Source of the DNA: Arthrobacter wenxiniae
GTDB taxonomy: Bacteria > Actinomycetota > Actinomycetes > Actinomycetales > Micrococcaceae
Length of the DNA: 64,000 nucleotides
Direction of reading: 5' to 3'
Assembly (NCBI RefSeq): GCF_013376105.1
Contig: NZ_JAAMFM010000017.1
Span: 23,785-87,784 of the forward strand
Of the stretch, positions 17,357 through 26,400 are shown piece by piece. The notes under the pieces were generated by a model. That model saw only the letters and a list, made by a program, of their open reading frames with translations. It was not told the DNA's origin and searched no databases. Position 1 is the stretch's first letter. Each line of letters starts with the position of its first letter. The position numbers and the translations under genes were made by a program.

Positions 17357-19627
17357 CTAATGGCCCTCCCGCGCGGTTTCCCTGCCCGAGCCGGCCCATT
17401 CCTGCATGATGGCCCGCTCGGCGGCGCTGGGCGCCACGCCGGCCGGGGCGAAGATGCGCGAGGCAACTGCCGGGTCTTCCATGCTTGGCCCGCCGCCGGT
17501 GCGGACGGAGCGGATGGAGACCAGGACCGCCGTCGTAATCACGACGATGGAGAGGACCACGAAGATGATGGACAGCGTCCCCTGCACGGAGGTGTTGCGC
17601 ACCACTGCCTCCATGGCCTCGACGGTCTTGGCCGTGCCGAAGTGGGTCTTGCCGTCGGCCAGCGCCTGCTTGAACGCGTTGTGCTGCGCCCAGTAGCCTA
17701 CGGCCGGGACCGTGGAGAAAATCTTCTGGAAGGACGCCACCACGGTCACCACCGTGACGAAGGCGAGCGGCAGGGCCACGAGCCACAGGTACCTGGCGCG
17801 CGTGTTCTTGGCGATGATGGCCAGGCACACGGCCAGGGCGATGGCGGCCAGCAGCTGGTTGGCGATGCCGAACAGCGGGAACAAGGTGTTGATGCCGCCG
17901 AGCGGGTCGGTGACGCCCATGATGAGGATGGCGCCCCAGCCGGCCACCATGGCGGCGGTGGTCAGCCACGTGCCCGGCCGCCAGGACGTGTCCTTGAATT
18001 TGGGCACGAAGTTGCCGATCGAGTCCTGGAGCATGAAGCGGGCCACGCGGGTGCCGGCGTCGACCGCGGTGAGGATGAAGAGCGCCTCAAACATGATGGC
18101 GAAGTGGTACCAGAAGCTCATCATGGCCTGTCCGCCGGCCACCTGGTGCATGATGTGGGCCAGTCCCACGGCAAGGGTGGGGGCGCCCCCGGTGCGGGAG
18201 ACGATGGACTGCTCGCCGACGTCGGACGCGGTCTGGGCCAGGGTGGCCGGGTCCACGTGGACCCCGGTCAGGCCCAGGGAGTTCACGAACGCCGCCGCGC
18301 CCTCGACGGTGCCGCCGGTGGCCGCGCCCGAGGCGTTCATGGCGAAGTAGATGCCGCGGTCGATTGACAGCGCCGCGACCAGGGCCATGATGGCCACGAA
18401 GGACTCCATGAGCATGCCGCCGTAGCCGATGTAGCGGGCCTGGCGCTCCTTCTCGATGAGCTTGGGCGTGGTGCCGGAGGCGATCAGCGCGTGGAAGCCG
18501 GAGAGCGCGCCGCAGGCGATGGTGACGAACAGGAACGGGAACAGGGAGCCGGAGAACACCGGCCCGTCGGAGCGGGAGGCGTATTCGCTGAAGGCGGGCA
18601 CGTTGATGGTGGGGCGGACCAGGACAATGGAGGCGGCCAGCATCACGATGGTGCCGATCTTCATGAACGTGGAGAGGTAGTCGCGCGGGGCCAGCAGCAG
18701 CCAGACGGGCAGGACCGCTGCAATGAAACCGTAAATGATGATGGCCCAGGCGAGCGTGGTCCGGTCCAGGTGGAAGAACGCCGCGCCCCATTCGGTGTGG
18801 GCCACCATGCCTCCGCCGATGATGGCCGCGAGCAGCAGGACGAAGCCGATCACGGACACCTCCATGACCTTGCCCGGGCGCAGGTAGCGCAGGTAGACGC
18901 CCATGAACAGCGCAATCGGGATGGTCATGGACACGGAGAACACGCCCCACGGGGATTCGCCCAGGGCGTTGACCACCACGAGCGCCAGGATCGCCACGAT
19001 GATGATCATGATCAGCAGCGTGGCAATCAGCGCGGCCGTGCCGCCGACGACGCCAAGCTCCTCGCGGGCCATCTGGCCCAGGGAACGGCCGCCGCGGCGC
19101 ATGGAGAAGAAGAGGACCAGGTAGTCCTGGACGGCGCCCGCCAGCACGACGCCGACGATGATCCAGATGGTGCCCGGAAGGTAGCCCATCTGCGCCGCAA
19201 GGATGGGCCCCACGAGGGGTCCGGCGCCGGCGATGGCCGCAAAGTGGTGGCCGAAGAGGACGTTGCGGTCGGTGCGGACGAAGTCCTTGCCGTCGGCCTT
19301 GTACTCGGCAGGCGTGGCGCGCCTGTCATTGGGCTTGAGCAGATACCTTTCAATGACCTTGGAGTAGAAGCGGTAGCCGATCAGGTAGGTGCACACCGCG
19401 GCGAACACGAACCAGATGGCGTTGACTGATTCACCCCTGACCACGGCCAGCACCACCCAGGCCACGCCGCCCAGCAGGGCAATGGCCGCCCAGATGGCGA
19501 TCTTCAGCGGCGTCCACTTGTGGCTGGCGGCCTCCGCTTCGAGGTCCACGGCCACCGGTGGCAGCTCTGGATCCTGGAGGAGGGGTCCCGCCTGGTCTGC
19601 GGTCCCCTTTGACTGCTGGGTCATCAT
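17357..19627 (-). CDS. cstA: carbon starvation protein A family transporter
   Basis: A large inner-membrane carrier of 756 residues with about 16-18 hydrophobic segments. It belongs to the CstA/BtsT family of pyruvate or peptide importers induced on carbon limitation. Family signatures are TYLIGYRFYSKVIERYLL near the N terminus, RNVLFGHHFAAIAGAGPLVGPILAAQMGY, and CGALSGFHALIASGTTPKLIEKERQARYIGYGGMLMESFVA. The last third (DAGTRVARFMLQDSIGNFVPKF, GGINTLFPLFGIANQLLAAIAL) matches too. It starts at the tandem ATGs 19627/19624. Its partner YbdD is translated from the same message. No cAMP-CRP site was identified. Confidence 0.93.
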   Translation of the reverse strand: MMTQQSKGTADQAGPLLQDPELPPVAVDLEAEAASHKWTPLKIAIWAAIALLGGVAWVVLAVVRGESVNAIWFVFAAVCTYLIGYRFYSKVIERYLLKPNDRRATPAEYKADGKDFVRTDRNVLFGHHFAAIAGAGPLVGPILAAQMGYLPGTIWIIVGVVLAGAVQDYLVLFFSMRRGGRSLGQMAREELGVVGGTAALIATLLIMIIIVAILALVVVNALGESPWGVFSVSMTIPIALFMGVYLRYLRPGKVMEVSVIGFVLLLAAIIGGGMVAHTEWGAAFFHLDRTTLAWAIIIYGFIAAVLPVWLLLAPRDYLSTFMKIGTIVMLAASIVLVRPTINVPAFSEYASRSDGPVFSGSLFPFLFVTIACGALSGFHALIASGTTPKLIEKERQARYIGYGGMLMESFVAIMALVAALSIDRGIYFAMNASGAATGGTVEGAAAFVNSLGLTGVHVDPATLAQTASDVGEQSIVSRTGGAPTLAVGLAHIMHQVAGGQAMMSFWYHFAIMFEALFILTAVDAGTRVARFMLQDSIGNFVPKFKDTSWRPGTWLTTAAMVAGWGAILIMGVTDPLGGINTLFPLFGIANQLLAAIALAVCLAIIAKNTRARYLWLVALPLAFVTVVTVVASFQKIFSTVPAVGYWAQHNAFKQALADGKTHFGTAKTVEAMEAVVRNTSVQGTLSIIFVVLSIVVITTAVLVSIRSVRTGGGPSMEDPAVASRIFAPAGVAPSAAERAIMQEWAGSGRETAREGH

Positions 19628-19671
19628 ATTCCTTACTCAGGCCTGAATTCTGGCCCCTTGACGGTAGCAAC

Positions 19672-19708
19672 ATGGCCCGGCCCACATCGCGGATGTGGGC
19701 CGGGCCAT
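19672..19708. terminator. 17-bp perfect inverted repeat upstream of cstA
   Basis: Arms 19672-19688 and 19692-19708 are exact complements (ATGGCCCGGCCCACATC and its reverse) with a 3-nt loop. It lies between the decayed ABC genes and cstA, both on the minus strand. On that strand it could end transcription coming from the ABC remnant, although only short T runs follow. Confidence 0.6.
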
Positions 19709-19759
19709 ACCGGTCAATCTGCCAACGGCCCCGTTTATGCGACGAGCGGGGCGTACGGA

Positions 19760-19874
19760 CCCTCGGTTGCAAGCGGGGCACTTTACGCGAACCCTCCCGC
19801 GCAACTGGGGCTGCGGCGCCCCGGTCGCAACCGAGCGATGGGATAAAGTGCCCCGGTCGCAACCGAGCGATGGG
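19760..19874. repeat. palindromic repeat element with duplicated right end
   Basis: The left arm (19760-19785, ending GCGGGGCACTTTA) and right arm (19844-19869, starting TAAAGTGCCCCGG) are imperfect complements over about 25 bp. A 24-bp segment (from CCCCGGTCGCAACCGAGCGA) occurs as a perfect direct repeat at 19819-19842 and 19851-19874, so the right end is present twice. No gene is inside. It resembles REP/MITE-like intergenic repeats. Confidence 0.65.
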
Positions 19875-19882
19875 CGGGCAGG

Positions 19883-20972
19883 TCAGGCGAGCGTCTGCCT
19901 CCTCGTCATCGGCAGCGTGCCCTTGGTCAACAGCCACGCCGCGGCCGCGCCGAAGAGTGGCACCAGCACCACCAGGGCCGCCATGTGCGGCCGCGGCAGC
20001 ACCATCGGGTACCCGCGCTGGAGGGACAGCACCACGATCACCGGGATGGCCCCGGCGACAATGCCCAGCATGGTCCCAAGGAGCGCGGTCATGAGGATCT
20101 GCGAGGCGGCAGGCGCCTTTCTCAGCCGTGTGTCGGCGCCGATGCCAGCGGGCGTGGCGTGGTCGCTGCGGCCGTCGACGACGGCGGGCAGCACCTTGGT
20201 GCTCAGCGGCAAGAAGTCCGGGCGCAGGTAAGTTGGGCCGGCAGGCTGCGACCCGGCCCCGGTGGCTGCGTAGACCCGTTGCTGCGGCTGGACCCTGCGG
20301 CGTAGTCAATGCTGAGGACGGCAGCCTTGCCGGCGCCGTCCACATGGATCCTGTGGGTGGCGACGATCCCGCCGGACCCCAGTGCCTCCTTGGCGGCAGG
20401 TTCCGCCAGCACCCAGCCGGTGCAGGGCGCCGGAAGGTAGTCGCCATTCTCGGCCGTCGTGCCGCTTGGGCACGACTTCATCGAGAGGGCGCCCCGGGGC
20501 ACGTTGGTGGCCACATCCGCACCGCTGGATGAGTTCAGGGCTGCGGTGCCCTTTTCGGGGTCGACGGGTACCTTTTTGCCCCGGCTCAGGGCCACGGCCC
20601 CAGCGTTGCCGTTCATCTGCCCGTAGTCCTCATAGTGGAGGGGGATGGCCACCTGGTTGCGGTCATTGTCCCGCACCGGCCGCGCGGCCAGCGTCGGCGG
20701 ATTGAGGACCAGGCTTCGGGAGGCGATAGGGAGGCGGCCATGGACGCTGGAATCTGGTCCCGCTTGAGGTACGGCACGGCGTTCCCGTCCGCCACCCCGG
20801 CATCCCGGACGGTGCCGACCAGCTCAAAGGTGCCGGTCTCCGCGCGCCCGCCCAGCACCTCCAGGTTGCCGTCGCCGGTGGCGGCGTCCAGCGCGCCCGT
20901 GGATTCGTCGGCCAGGATCAGGCGGCGCTGGCCCACGATGGCGCGGCCGATCGCCATGCGCTGCTGCTGCTC
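19883..20972 (-). pseudogene. decayed ABC exporter (MacB-like ATPase fused by deletion to FtsX-like permease)
   Basis: Reading down from 20972, the frame begins inside an ATPase, at the end of the signature motif and Walker B (EQQQRMAIGRAI ... LILADESTGALDAATGDG). It then passes directly into FtsX-type permease sequence (ETGTFELVGTVRDAGVADGN). So the ATPase N terminus with Walker A, its C terminus and the start of the permease are missing. Near 20710-20730 the coding frame shifts (continuing as VRDNDRNQVAIPLHYEDYG), and near 20210 it shifts again to the C-terminal membrane part (QILMTALLGTMLGIVAGAIPVIVVL). Three frames and two deletions rule out function. The intact ancestor was probably a PadR-controlled exporter. 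Confidence 0.8.
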
Positions 20973-21591
20973 ATCTGGACACCGCCCGGCTCTCAACGGG
21001 AGCCGCAACTGGGTGTCCGGCCACCGGGCGCCCCGCGGCACGCTGCGCCATCCAGCCCTCGCAGTGGTCCAGCCAGCGCACCTCTGCCTCCGTGGAAAAG
21101 ATCAGCGAGTCCAGGACCAGCAGCCAGGCGGCGTCGTTGGCCCCTCCGGAGGGTCCCTGCCCGGTCGCCGGGGTGCCCGCATTCGACGCGGCGGTCCGGC
21201 GCTGGCGGGTGTAGTCCTGCAGCAGCCGCATCGACGCGGTGCGCTGAGCCTGCACGACGGCGGCCACATCGACCCCGTCCAATGTCAAGGCCAGCGCCAG
21301 CTTGATGGCGAGCTGGTTGCGGGGCGGATTCGTGGCGGCGACTGGCTGCGCGAACCAGCCCATCACCTCGGCGCGCCCCGCGGCAGTGATGCTGTAGACC
21401 ACGTGGCCCTCGCCGTCGTCCCCGTCCTTTTCCACAAGGGCGTCCCGCTCCAGCCGGTCCAGGGTGGTGTAGACCTGCCCGATGTTCAGCGGCCAGGCCG
21501 CCCCCGTCCGCTCCTCAAACTCCCCGCGCAGCTGGTAGCCGTAGCGCGGCCCCTCCTGCAGCAGGGCCAACAGTGAATGCCTGATTGACAT
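20971..21591 (-). CDS. PadR family transcriptional regulator
   Basis: A 206-residue winged-helix regulator. The ATG at 21591 starts MSIRHSLLALLQEGPRYGYQLRGEFEERTG; the recognition region is WPLNIGQVYTTLDRLERDALV, and the wing contains HVVYSITAAGRAEVMGWF, all PadR hallmarks. The C-terminal half is the helical dimerisation/ligand part of the Vir_act_alpha_C type (DAAWLLVLDSLIFSTEAEVRWLDHCEGWM). Such proteins usually repress an adjacent exporter. Here the stop codon runs straight into the remains of that exporter, so the regulator may have lost its target. A small palindrome lies 59-71 bp upstream of the start. Confidence 0.88.
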   Translation of the reverse strand: MSIRHSLLALLQEGPRYGYQLRGEFEERTGAAWPLNIGQVYTTLDRLERDALVEKDGDDGEGHVVYSITAAGRAEVMGWFAQPVAATNPPRNQLAIKLALALTLDGVDVAAVVQAQRTASMRLLQDYTRQRRTAASNAGTPATGQGPSGGANDAAWLLVLDSLIFSTEAEVRWLDHCEGWMAQRAAGRPVAGHPVAAPVESRAVSR

Positions 21592-21649
21592 GTAAGGCTC
21601 CCCACGTTTGTCGCGGGCGCCCCCAACGGCCGGCCGCGACAGCGGCATA

Positions 21650-21662
21650 CATACCGCGTATG
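21650..21662. promoter_or_regulatory. candidate PadR operator
   Basis: CATAC-CGC-GTATG, flanked by outer GCATAC (21645-21650) and GTATGC (21681-21686) half sites, in the 301-bp gap between the PadR gene and the quinone oxidoreductase. PadR proteins often bind ATAC/GTAT-type palindromes near their own gene. The remaining bases of this gap show no gene. Confidence 0.4.
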
Positions 21663-21892
21663 GCAAACTCTAGCTACGGGGTATGCAATGCGCAAGGGGT
21701 CGCTGGCGGGGCTTGTCCCGGGGATTCATGGGGCTCGGCCTGACGACCCGATCATGGGCGTTGCGGGCCGATTCGATGGTGCACATGATGCGGGCTCACG
21801 GCGGCCCCAACCGCAGAAGCTGCACCACCGATTTGGGCAACCGCAGGAATTCGGCTCCAGGGCCTGGACCGGCTCGACCACCGGGGACGGGG

Positions 21893-22876
21893 CTACAGCG
21901 TCAGGAGGACCTTGCCCACGTGCGAGCCGGAATCGAAATAAGCGTGCGCCGCGGCGGCCTGCGCCAGCGGAAAGGTCTTGTCCACGATGGTCTTGACGGC
22001 GCCGGAGGCCACCAGCGGCCACACATTGCTGCGCACGCCGTCCATGATGATGGACTTTTCCTCCGTCGGGCGGGCCCGCAGCGTGGTTCCGATAACGGCC
22101 GCGCGCTTGGCGAGCAGGACGCCCAGGTCGAGCTCCGCTGTCGTGCCTCCCTGCAGCCCGATCACCACCAGGCGCCCGTACAGCGCCAGGGCGGAGAGGT
22201 TTTGGGCCAGGTACTTGGCGCCGACGACGTCGAGGATCACGTTGGCGCCCCGGCCGTCGGTGTGCTCCTTCACCAGTTCCACGAAGTCCTGGCTGCGGTA
22301 GTTGATGGCCGCATCGGCGCCCAGGAACCCGGTGAGCATCGCCGCCTTCTCGTCGCTGCCGGCCGTGGCGATCACCCGGGCGCCGGCGGCCTTGGCGAGC
22401 TGGACGGCCATGACGCCGATGCCGCCCGTACCGCCATGCACCAGCACGGTCTCGCCGGCCTGCAGCTGCGCGGTCATGAACAGGTTGGAGTAGACGGTTG
22501 CCGCCACTTCCGGCAGGGACGCTGCCGTCACCACGTCGACCCCGTCCGGAAGCCGGAGCACCTGTCCGGCCGGAACAGCTACCTGCTGGGCGTAGCCCCC
22601 GCCGGAGAGCAGGGCCACCACCTTTTCACCGACCGAGAACGGCCGTGTGACATCCGGCCCGAAGCCTGCAATGCGCCCGGACACCTCGAGCCCCAGGATG
22701 TCTGTGGCGCCGGCGGGCGGCGGATAAAAGCCGCGGCGCTGCTGGACGTCGGCCCGGTTGATGCCGGCGGCCACCACATCGATCAGGATCTCGCCGGGGC
22801 CGGGCACGGGCGCGGGGACGTCGGCCAGGGCCAAAACCTCCGGGCCCCCGGGAGCCCGTGCAACAATCGCCTTCAT
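21893..22876 (-). CDS. NAD(P)H-quinone oxidoreductase, PIG3/zeta-crystallin family
   Basis: A zinc-free medium-chain reductase of 327 residues that uses NADPH to reduce quinones or enals. The ATG at 22876 gives MKAIVARAPGGPEVLALADVPAP. Family marks are AGINRADVQQRRGFYPPPAGATDILGLEVSG (about 44-75) and the Rossmann nucleotide-binding loop HGGTGGIGVMAVQLAKAAGA (about 143-162). Another is the C-terminal LRARPTEEKSIIMDGVRSNVWPL. No Cys/His zinc ligands are present at the MDR structural site. It diverges from tRNA-Ser(TGA), 84 bp away. Confidence 0.92.
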   Translation of the reverse strand: MKAIVARAPGGPEVLALADVPAPVPGPGEILIDVVAAGINRADVQQRRGFYPPPAGATDILGLEVSGRIAGFGPDVTRPFSVGEKVVALLSGGGYAQQVAVPAGQVLRLPDGVDVVTAASLPEVAATVYSNLFMTAQLQAGETVLVHGGTGGIGVMAVQLAKAAGARVIATAGSDEKAAMLTGFLGADAAINYRSQDFVELVKEHTDGRGANVILDVVGAKYLAQNLSALALYGRLVVIGLQGGTTAELDLGVLLAKRAAVIGTTLRARPTEEKSIIMDGVRSNVWPLVASGAVKTIVDKTFPLAQAAAAHAYFDSGSHVGKVLLTL

Positions 22877-22960
22877 GAAACTCTCCTCCGCTGCGCAGCA
22901 TTTCGCGGGGGGCGCCCGCTTTGGTGGCACCGCCCCGCTTATGAAACACTACTAGCGTAA

Positions 22961-23048
22961 GGAAGGTTGTCCGAGCGGCCGATGGAGCTGGTCTTGAAAA
23001 CCAGTGTGCGGTGACCCCGTACCGCGAGTTCGAATCTCGCACCTTCCG
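22961..23048 (+). tRNA. tRNA-Ser (anticodon TGA)
   Basis: An 88-nt class II tRNA with acceptor GGAAGGT/ACCTTCC, discriminator G, anticodon loop CTTGAAA (TGA, Ser), a long variable arm GTGCGGTGACCCCGTACC and T-arm GCGAGTTCGAATCTCGC. CCA is not encoded. Confidence 0.96.
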
Positions 23049-23056
23049 CTCTTCGA

Positions 23057-23088
23057 GGGAGGCACCCCGCTGGGGGTGCCTCCCTTTT
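23057..23088 (+). terminator. intrinsic terminator after tRNA-Ser(TGA)
   Basis: A 12-bp perfect stem (GGGAGGCACCCC/GGGGTGCCTCCC) followed by TTTT. Confidence 0.88.
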
Positions 23089-23249
23089 CGCTGCCCCGCA
23101 GCCCACCGGCACGCGAACCCGCACACCCGCATTTCCGGCCGGACGCCCGCAGGTCGAGCCGCCCCGGCCGCCTTTCCAGCCGCACGCCCTGGCGTCGCCC
23201 TACACCCGTTACCTGTGAACAAACTGAATTTACTTGACCAATACCCTGT

Positions 23250-23267
23250 GTTCATGGATGATTCACA
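23250..23267 (+). promoter_or_regulatory. candidate PHO box before the secreted nuclease/nucleotidase gene
   Basis: GTTCATG and ATTCACA stand 11 bp apart, the spacing and sequence type of actinobacterial PhoP direct repeats (consensus near GTTCACC). They overlap a weak promoter, TTGACC (23234) with GATGAT 17 bp on. A 9-bp inverted repeat (CAGCTACGT, 23266-23274 and 23288-23296) follows. The rest of the 23089-23404 gap holds no gene. Confidence 0.45.
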
Positions 23268-23404
23268 GCTACGTGTTTAGCTCAAAAACGTAGCTGCACG
23301 AGCCGGCCGGGGGGCCGGCTTTTGGCCCTGCGGAATCCAGCCGGGCCGGCAGATCATCACCACAGGCAGCACAACGATGTGCCGAAAATCCGAGAGTTGG
23401 AGAT

Positions 23405-26400
23405 ATGAAGAGCAACACCCTTATGAAGGCGGGGATCGGTGCCATGCTGGCATTCGGGCTCGCCGCGGCCCCGCTGGCACTCGCGCCGGCGCAGGCCGAC
23501 CCTGGTTCCGCAACGGCGGACCCAACCACGACGGCGGCCCTCGCGCCCACAGGCGCCCTCCCGGCCGCCGTCACCGCCCAATCCCACGTAGTCATCAATG
23601 AGGCCTACCTCAACGGCGGCAGCGCGGGGGCCAGCTACAAGAACAAGTTCGTTGAACTGTACAACCCGACCAACGCCGACGTCAGCCTCGACGGCTGGTC
23701 GCTGCAGTACCGCCCAGGAACCGGAACTGCGGCTCCCGCCAACGTGGCGCCGCTGGCCGGCACCATCAAGGCCGGGGGCTACTACCTGGTCAACGGCGGC
23801 TCGAACGGAGCCAACGGCCGGGACCTGCCCGCCACCGACTACGCCGCGACCACCATCAACCCGGCGGCCGGGGCGGGCACCGTCATCCTCTCCGACCAGG
23901 CCGCGAAGCTGCCGGCCGACCTGCCCACGGGATCGCTGCTTGGACAACCGGGCATCGTCGACCTGCTCGGCTACGGCACGTCCAACACCTTTGAAGGTGC
24001 CGCCGCCACGGCGGCCAGCGTCTCGACCTCCCTCAACCGCGCCGGCGGTGCCGACACGGACAACAACGCGGCTGACTTCACCCGCGACGCCGCCACCCCC
24101 ACCGGCACGCAGGGCGGCGACGCCCCGCCGCCGCCTCCCGTGGACGCTGGCGCAATGAGCATCGCCGACGTCCAGGGAACCGGGGCCGCGAGCCCGTTCG
24201 AGGGCTCGCTCGTCACCACCGCGGGCAAGGTCACGGCCGTGTACCCCGACGGCGGCTTCAACGGCTACTTCATCCAGACCCCCGGCACGGGCGGCGACCT
24301 GGACCTGGCCACGCACACGGCCTCGGTCGGCGTCTTTGTCTTCTCCCCCGCCACCGTCCGCAGCGTCAGGATCGGCGACTACGTCCAGGTCAAGGGCCTG
24401 GTGACCGAGTTCGGCTCCGCCACGGACACCAGCAGGACCACCGAGATCACCGTTTCGGCCGGGGACATGACGCACCTGGCGGATCCTGCACCGGAAGTCA
24501 AGGCGACCGTCCTGAAGACGCTGCCCGCCACCGACGCGCAACGCGAAACCCTCGAGGGCATGCTCGTCGCCCCCCAGGGCACCTTCACCATCACCGACAA
24601 CTACTCCCTCAGCAGCTACGGGGAGATCGGCCTGGCCGCTGGCACGACGGCGCTCGTCCAGCCCACCGCCGTGGCCCCCTACGGTTCCGCGGAGTACACC
24701 GCCCTGGTGGCAGGCAATGCCGCCCGTGCCATCAAGCTCGACGACGGTTCCAGCACCAACTTCTCCACCACCGGATCCGCCATCCCGCTGCCATGGCTCA
24801 GCGCCGGCACGCCGATGCGCGTGGGCTCGCAGGGCGAGTTCAGCTCCAACGTGATCCTTGACAACCGGAACAGCTCCTACAAGTTCCAGCCACTGGAACC
24901 GCTCACTGTCGCCAACGCGGCGTCCGTGCAGCCCATCGCGTTTGGCAACAACCGCGAGGCGACCCCCAAGGACGTTGGCGGCAACCTCAAGGTGGCCTCC
25001 TTCAACGTGCAGAACTACTTCCCCACCACGGGCGACGCGGACCCTGCCTGCCAGTTCTACACCGACCGCGAAAACAATCCCCTGACGGTCAAGGGCGGCT
25101 GCCTGCAGCGCGGCGCGGCAAACGCTGCCAGCCTGAAGCGCCAGCAGGACAAGATCGTCTCCGGCATCCTCGCCTCGGGCGCCGACGTCCTCTCGCTGGA
25201 GGAGATTGAAAACTCCGCCAAGTTCGGCAAGGACCGGGACAACGCACTCTCCATCCTGGTCGCCGCCCTGAACACAGCGGCCCCGGGCACCTGGGACTAC
25301 GTCCGCTCCCCCGCGACCCGGCCGGCAGTGAACGATGAAGACGTCATCCGCACGGCCTTCATCTTCAAAAAGGCCGTGGCCGAGCCCGTGGGCGCCTCCG
25401 TGATCCTGGACGATGCCGCATTCACCGGCATTGCCCGCCAGCCGCTGGCCCAGGCGTTCAAGCCGGCCGGCGCACCGGACGCCTCCAAGGTGCTCATGAT
25501 CGTGAACCACTTCAAGTCCAAGGGTTCAGCCATCGGCAACGACACCGACAAGGGCCAGGGCAACTCCAACCTGGCCCGCACGGCGCAGGCCAAGGCTCTG
25601 CTGGCATTCTCCGACACGCAGCAAAAGGCCCAGGGCACCGAGAAGGTCCTCCTGATTGGCGACTTCAACGCCTACCTGCACGAAGACCCCATCAACGTGC
25701 TCACCGGCGCCGGCTACGTCGACCAGGACGCCAAGACCACCAAGCACTCCTACAGCTATGGCGGCATGGTCGGCTCGCTTGACCACATCCTGGCGTCGCC
25801 CGCCGCCGAGGCCATGGTCACCGGCGTGGACATCTGGAACATCAACTCGGCCGAGTCCATCGCCATGGGCTACAGCCGCTACAACAACAACGTCACCAAC
25901 TTCTACGACACCTCGGCCTTCGCCGCCTCCGACCACGACCCCGTGGTGGTGGGCCTGAAGATGCCGGGGGCCGCCGGAAGCACCCAAAATGTCAACCTCC
26001 TGAACATCAACGACTTCCACGGCCGAATCGACGCCAACACGGTGAAGTTCGCCGGCACGGTCGAGCAGCTGCGGGCAGCGGCCGGCGACGCCAACACGGC
26101 GTTCCTCTCCGCGGGCGACAACCTTGGCGCAAGCCTGTTCGCCTCGGCATCCCAGGACGACCAGCCCACCATCGAGGTGCTGAACGCGCTGGGACTGGCG
26201 GCATCCGCCGTCGGAAACCATGAGTTCGACAAGGGCTACGCCGACCTGGACGGGCGCATCCGCGCCGCCGCCAAGTGGGACTACCTGGGCGCCAACGTGT
26301 ACGCCAAGGGCACCACCACCCCGGTCCTTGACGAATACAAGGTCATCACCGTCAACGGCGTGAAGGTGGCCGTCATCGGCGCCATCACGCAGGAGACCCC

